Below are positions 59,221-64,000 of a stretch of 64,000 bases of DNA, one piece after another. The DNA comes from Dryas octopetala (lineage: Eukaryota > Streptophyta > Magnoliopsida > Rosales > Rosaceae). The notes under the pieces were generated by a model. The model saw nothing but the letters and a program-made list of their open reading frames with translations. It did no database searches and had not been told where the DNA came from. The DNA is taken from contig OY992838.1 in assembly GCA_963921425.1 (NCBI GenBank), forward strand, positions 11,966,001 through 12,030,000, written 5' to 3'. Numbering within the stretch: position 1 is the first letter of the stretch; the number at the start of each line of letters is the position of its first letter. The position numbers and the translations under genes were made by a program.

Positions 59221-59824
59221 TCTTTTATTTTATTTTTTGTTAGAAGAAGGCTCGATTAACAGAACCATGAGTTACAATAGAATCCTGATACAGAGCTTCA
59301 GACATGCAGCCACTGAGACCCATCTTCTATCCACACATGATCGACATTTCCATGCTTTTTAAGTCTAAAACCAAACGGTTTCAAACTTTGTGGGACATTT
59401 AACTCTCTAGTAATATTGGACAAACGGAAAATTCTATGATTTATATACTGACAAGGAAACATGTGACAAAATTGAAAAACACAAACCCAGGGCAACCCCC
59501 TCTAGAGAAACAAGGATAAATAAAATACAGCCGTGCCGCCTATGCATTAATCCACCATCTAGTAACGACTCGTTTCTATGACTTAAAAACTGCACCATGC
59601 CATCTTTCATTTATGTTTGAACAAGCAGAGCTTCACTTACATTTGACAGGCATAATGAGACAAATGGTTCCCATGGTCCCAGTGAGTGGTATGGTGGCAA
59701 GCCCTTTTTCTTCCTATTTTCCAAGCAGTTTGTACAAGTGTAACAAGTACTGAAGCTGTCCAGACTTGGAATGCAAAAGCCAACTTTGCAGGGAGATGGA
59801 GTACCAGCATATTCTCCAAATCAA

Positions 59825-61196
59825 TCACTTAATAAGACGAGCTGGGCCGGGATTAAGAAGTGATGATGACATTATCCACCCCTATAGGAAAAATAGATTA
59901 TATCCATGTTAAAAAGGGCACTCTTATCTTTTCAAGCGACTTTCATAACAAAAACAGAAAAAACATACGTGCAGACAAAGTACATAGTAGCCTGTATATT
60001 ATGAACCTAGGAATACATGTACAATTATCCCATCCAAACCAAGGCCTAAGAATTTTCTTTTTTGATGAACCAATTATACCACCCAAGTATTAAGTAATTG
60101 CATGAGTGTTGCTTTAGGGAGTTGATCCAGGATCTTGCAACAAAAATGTATTGTCCTTGAAACTCATCCCACCCATGGAGAAGGGGCAGCCTATTGGTTT
60201 TGGTTTATGCCCAAATGACCCAAAGACGATATGCAAAGCTGACTCATGTTTTTAAAATTTATAGCATGTTTAATGATTTTCATAGAAAAAGAGCAAATTA
60301 GCCTTAATGTTTTGTCCCCTGAGATGGTGGTCGAGGTGTGATCAAAGTCATCTTGACCACATCTCAACTACAGATAATTTGGTAGACATTTACTTAAAGT
60401 GTTCAGATAAAAACATTACAAGTAGTCTTTCTCCATAAAAAAGGTTAAGACTATAAATTTTGGGAAAGTGTCATTTGTGCATAACACTTTTAAAAATTGA
60501 TCATTTGGGGGAAAACCAATGGTTTATAAGGTTTGTTGTAGTAACAGAGTAGAAAAGAACATAAGCTCGGCTGTTTTCAAGGGCATAGTCCAATATCTTT
60601 ATCTATTGCAACACCTCATACAACCATATATACCTAGAATATATGGTGTCTTTGAACACAACAATGGTTTCAGTTAAGCCTACATTGTTGAGCCCAGAAA
60701 CCTCTTAAAATAAGAGGGCTGCTATTTGCACACCCTTTCTTAAAAAAAAAAAAAAAAAAAAAAAACTCAAGGGAAAAGACCTTATACCCCATCCATTTTT
60801 CCTTTTGCACACCCTTCCTAAACAGAAAAAAAAAACACACACACACACACACCCATCCCCGATCACCTCCCTCCCCACCTCTCCTCTCTCCGACACACAC
60901 CCATCCCCGACCACGCCGAGCAGCCTACCACCACTGGCGACCACCCCACCCCCTCCCTGCCCTTCTCTCCTCTCTCCCTTTCTCTCTCTTGCTCTCTCTT
61001 AAAAAAAAATTGGAGCGGGTTCGGTGGACCAGTGCCGAACCTGATGGTTTCGTTCGGTAGGTACCCACCGAACAATCCTATTCTATTCGGCGGGTACCTG
61101 TCAAATGAAACCACCGGGTTCGGCACTGGTCCGCCGAACCCACTGCAATTTTTTATTTTTTTTGGCTGTCTGCTTGGGGGAGAGGAGAGAGGGAAG

Positions 61197-61258
<62 letters not shown>

Positions 61259-62429
61259 AAGAATGTGGTGGTGGCTGTTTTGGCTGTGCAGGTGGTGGCT
61301 ATTTGTAGGTGGTGCATGAGGGGAGGAGGGGGAGGAGAGGAGGGGAGGGGAGGGCTCGGGGGGAGGTGGTTGGGGTAGGGGGAAGAAGAAGAAGAGAAAG
61401 GGTGGGGGGTGGGCTTCGACCGTGAAGAAGAAAAAAAAAAAGATGGAGATGGGGAGATGGGGAGATGGGGTGTGTACTGGGGGGGGGGGGGGGAGATGGG
61501 GATGGGGGTGTGTGGGTGAGGGGAGGGCCAAATGGTCTTTTTTCTTGAATTTTTTTTTTTTTTTTTTTTTCAGAAAGGGTGTGCAAAAAGAAATTTAGGG
61601 GTGTGCAAATGCAGCCCTCTAAAATAAATCATACCTAAAAATCATTCAATCCATTTGGACACAACTCCAACGCATGTATAGTAATGCTGACAGAAAAAAT
61701 TGAACCTAATCCCTTGTATTGGCATTACTTTAATGTTCTCTTGTCAAAAAATTTGGCATATTATGTTGTTAGACCATTAATCTAGACCACGCAATCAAAT
61801 CAGAGTCCACCAGATCAATGGTTTAAATTGATAATATGACAATATCATATGCTAGACTGTCTGGCAAGAAAACATTTAGCTTACTTTGAATATTTTTTCT
61901 TATGCAAATGGGGACAGCTGTGAACGTAATATTATAAGCCTGCCTGACTGGCCAAACTGAATTTCACACAAACATAAAGTTAACAAATTTGAACACTAAT
62001 TACCTGCTCTCCAGCTTTACTCTTGAAAATTCCATATGAAGTTGAGACCATCTTACATGACTCAGCAATATACGCCTCAAGATCTTTAGCTGTGGGCACA
62101 AAGTTTGAATATCCATCTTGCTTCTGCGTCTGAGACAGAGGCTGACCGCCAGATGATAAATGTACAAAATTCAAAAGAACCTCAGCCTGTAATACAAAGT
62201 GGAATAACATATTAAAACCCCTATATGAAGAGGAAGAACCTTTTCATCACTAGTAGACCACATAAATAAGCTGTTTATCTCACATGAAATGCCGCTTTTA
62301 GAATGTCATCTGACTTCGCTTGATCTTTGAGCAATGCATATACTTTGCCCTTTGAAGGATTATATGTCACAACATATCTCTCTTTCTGTCACCAATCAAG
62401 ATAATGGAATATTAATGAGACGTATATAT

Positions 62430-62491
<62 letters not shown>

Positions 62492-63208
62492 CTGAAAGTT
62501 AACCCCTGTCCAAAATGGCTTACCTCAAAGAAGGGCTCTATCGCAAGATATATAGATGGCTCTTGGAACGCATCTTTAAATCTTGGCCCTGTCATACATT
62601 AAAAAGGAAAAACTCAAGTTGAACTAAGAAACAAGATGGTCACAGTTCATAAATAAAAGGACAAATAATAAAAAAATCTACAAATACATACCAAGAACAA
62701 CAGGCCTGTCTTTCAACCATGGAAAACTGAATATGTCTTCATTCAGGTTCCCCTCCTGCAACGAGGGTACTCGCCCTAGAAGTGAAAATAAAGCACAATT
62801 ACATCAGTATATATCTTGAAAATACAATACACTAAAGCTAGCTTACAAATATTATGTATGACACTAAAAGATGCATGAAGAGAAAAAATAATGGAAGAGA
62901 AGTATAAATGGCAGGAAAAAAGTTATCTAAGGTAGAACATTTATGCTAACCTGTTTTCAGAAAGGCATCTACTGCCACAGTGAATCTTGCTCGGTTCAAG
63001 GTGTGCAACACTACAGATTTAACCTGGGAAACAAAAGTACTCCATTAAACAAATGAGAGGAAACAAAGCAAACAAAATTAATCTTCACTGTTGCACACAA
63101 TCTAACCTCTTGGTAAGAGCTGAGAACATATCCACATGAAAGGAGGCCAAATGTAGTGACCAATGATGGATTTTTTCTTGAGATTAGTATGCTCAGTCCA
63201 GTTCCGAA
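59825..63208 (-). CDS. ROOT UVB SENSITIVE family protein (DUF647), 3' part, seven exons seen
   Basis: Minus-strand exons from 5' to 3': 63107-63208, 62951-63023, 62692-62775, 62524-62588, 62284-62385, 62004-62186, 59825-59881. They join in frame to 221 residues plus TGA. Visible segments: LVTTFGLLSCGYVLSSYQEVKS, VLHTLNRARFTVAVDAFLKTG, FPWLKDRPVVLGPRFKDAFQ, YLAIEPFFEKERYVVTYNP, KVYALLKDQAKSDDILKAAF, AESCKMVSTSYGIFKSKAGEQ and a tail SLLNPGPARLIK. This is the C-terminal half of a RUS/DUF647 protein. Plastid-linked members RUS1 and RUS2 act in early seedling development and UV-B response. The exact member cannot be set. The last exon is 57 bases after a 2.1-kb intron that holds a foldback element. 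The 5' exons lie beyond the right edge or within 63209-64000, unresolved. Confidence 0.88.
60714..61619. mobile_element. hAT-type foldback element in the last RUS intron
   Basis: Ends GAGGGCTGCTATTTGCACAC and inverted GAGGGCTGCATTTGCACACC. The 8-base duplication is TAAAATAA (60706-60713 and 61620-61627). 906 bases. The centre is a GC-rich hairpin with arms of nearly 70 bases, 61009-61077 against 61084-61152 (GGGTTCGG and ACCAGTGCCGAAC on the left, their inverses on the right). CT-rich and GA-rich flanks are mutually complementary, including (GA)n at 61204-61255. Non-coding. Confidence 0.82.
62432..62488. repeat. (GA)n microsatellite in a RUS intron
   Basis: 57 bases of GA dinucleotide between the exons at 62284-62385 and 62524-62588. 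On the coding strand it is CT, about 35 bases after the splice donor at 62523. Confidence 0.95.
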
Positions 63209-63570
63209 CTTCAAAAAACACACAATTCACAAACATCAACCACGAATGATCAAAGTCATTCACAAAAGTGCACACCACTATGTAGGAAAAAATAATTCCA
63301 AACTTGGCATATGTAGGAAAAAATCCACTATGAAGCATAGATACCTTTCTTTTTATAGGAAACAAGAATTTTATAGATAAAAAGAATACGAGTTTTATAG
63401 ATAAAATAGAATATTCATACAAAAAGGGATGACAAGTAGGCAAAACCAACTAAAAAACACAAAACAAACAAAGCCACACTCAACAGAAAGCTTCAGCCAA
63501 TCAAGATGAATCACAGTAAAGGACAATCTTGAAAGTGATACAAGGAGGCAAGAAATCTAATTTTGTCCCT

Positions 63571-63850
63571 GATAAATTTCGTTGGTGACTACTATTCCCA
63601 AGACCTTAAACTATTTGGATGTGACCCAACAATTATTTTATATTCTAAACACCCTCCTCACATGTGGGTCTCTCTCCACCACTATTACCCAGCATGTGGA
63701 ATTCAATTTATATTGGGAGGCTACAATTGCAGGGATTCAAACTCAGGATCCCCTACCCTGGCACCATGATAAATTTTGTTGGTTTACCACAATTCCCAGA
63801 AGCTTGAGCTATTAGGATGTGGGCCAACAATTATTTTATATTATAAAAAT
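63571..63850. repeat. Interspersed repeat with two direct copies of its edge
   Basis: GATAAATTTCGTTGGT at 63571 and GATAAATTTTGTTGGT at 63768 each lead to GGATGTG(A/G)(C/G)CCAACAATTA and TTTTATATT. The offset is 197 bases. Between them lies TGGGAGGCTACAATTGCAGG. It sits in an upstream intron of the RUS gene. I infer a transposable element of unknown class. Confidence 0.5.
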
Positions 63851-64000
63851 CCCAAATAAAATTCAACTCCTCATCTTCTGTATCTTCAAAAATTCTTATG
63901 TTCCAACCCAAATAGAGGCCAATACTGCAAAATGCCAAAGGGTAAAAGCTCTCTTCTTAGACCCCACCCCCAAAAATACCCCAGTCAACAAGGAATAACA

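Noticed and set aside
60863..61531. 222-residue Pro/His/Ser-rich minus-strand frame
   Set aside because: It runs through the CT/GA tracts and hairpin of a foldback element, so it is not a gene.
1..64000. tRNA, rRNA and conserved plant miRNA genes
   Set aside because: I looked for B-box motifs and for several well-known miRNA sequences and found none. The GGTTCGA-type hit near 51120 belongs to copia leader sequence.

Overview
The window is nuclear DNA from a flowering plant, most likely a woody eudicot. The evidence is AT-rich DNA, short GT-AG introns, plant-only gene families, and a dense load of LTR retrotransposons and small TIR elements. I cannot name the species. There is no organellar, bacterial or viral replicon signal.

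Four host genes are supported. (1) An intronless ER-type small heat shock protein (1199-1768, +), with heat-shock elements and a TATA box upstream. (2) A 16-exon SART3/EMB140-type U6 snRNP recycling factor (6665-18942, +). Its spliced frame is 839 codons plus stop, and one intron is GC-AG. (3) An intronless zinc-finger homeodomain (ZHD) transcription factor (34484-35365, +). (4) The 3' half of a ROOT UVB SENSITIVE (DUF647) gene (63208 down to 59825, -), which runs off the right edge. These genes are functionally unrelated and do not form a cluster.

Nearly everything else is mobile-element sequence in layers. Relic copia DNA lies at 3180-5160 and 23960-24270. From 36180 to 37830 a pair of foldback elements is tandemly duplicated. 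At 37910-45207 a mutator-like TIR element with a perfect 9-bp target duplication contains a second TIR element, which contains a young copia element (152-bp LTRs differing at one base). At 46576-51470 a second copia element (324-bp LTRs) splits a LINE ORF1-like relic. At 54592-56428 a hAT-type element with a perfect 8-bp target duplication carries the start of a group IId WRKY gene, an apparent gene capture. At 60714-61619 a foldback hAT-type element sits in the last intron of the RUS gene. Intron 9 of the SART3 gene holds a 514-bp MULE-type MITE and a long inverted repeat.

The least ordinary items are the WRKY-carrying hAT element, the three-level nest, the tandem foldback composite and the intronic long inverted repeat. 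I saw no wholly new gene system. Splice junctions were read by eye from GT/GC-AG rules and frame continuity, not from transcripts.
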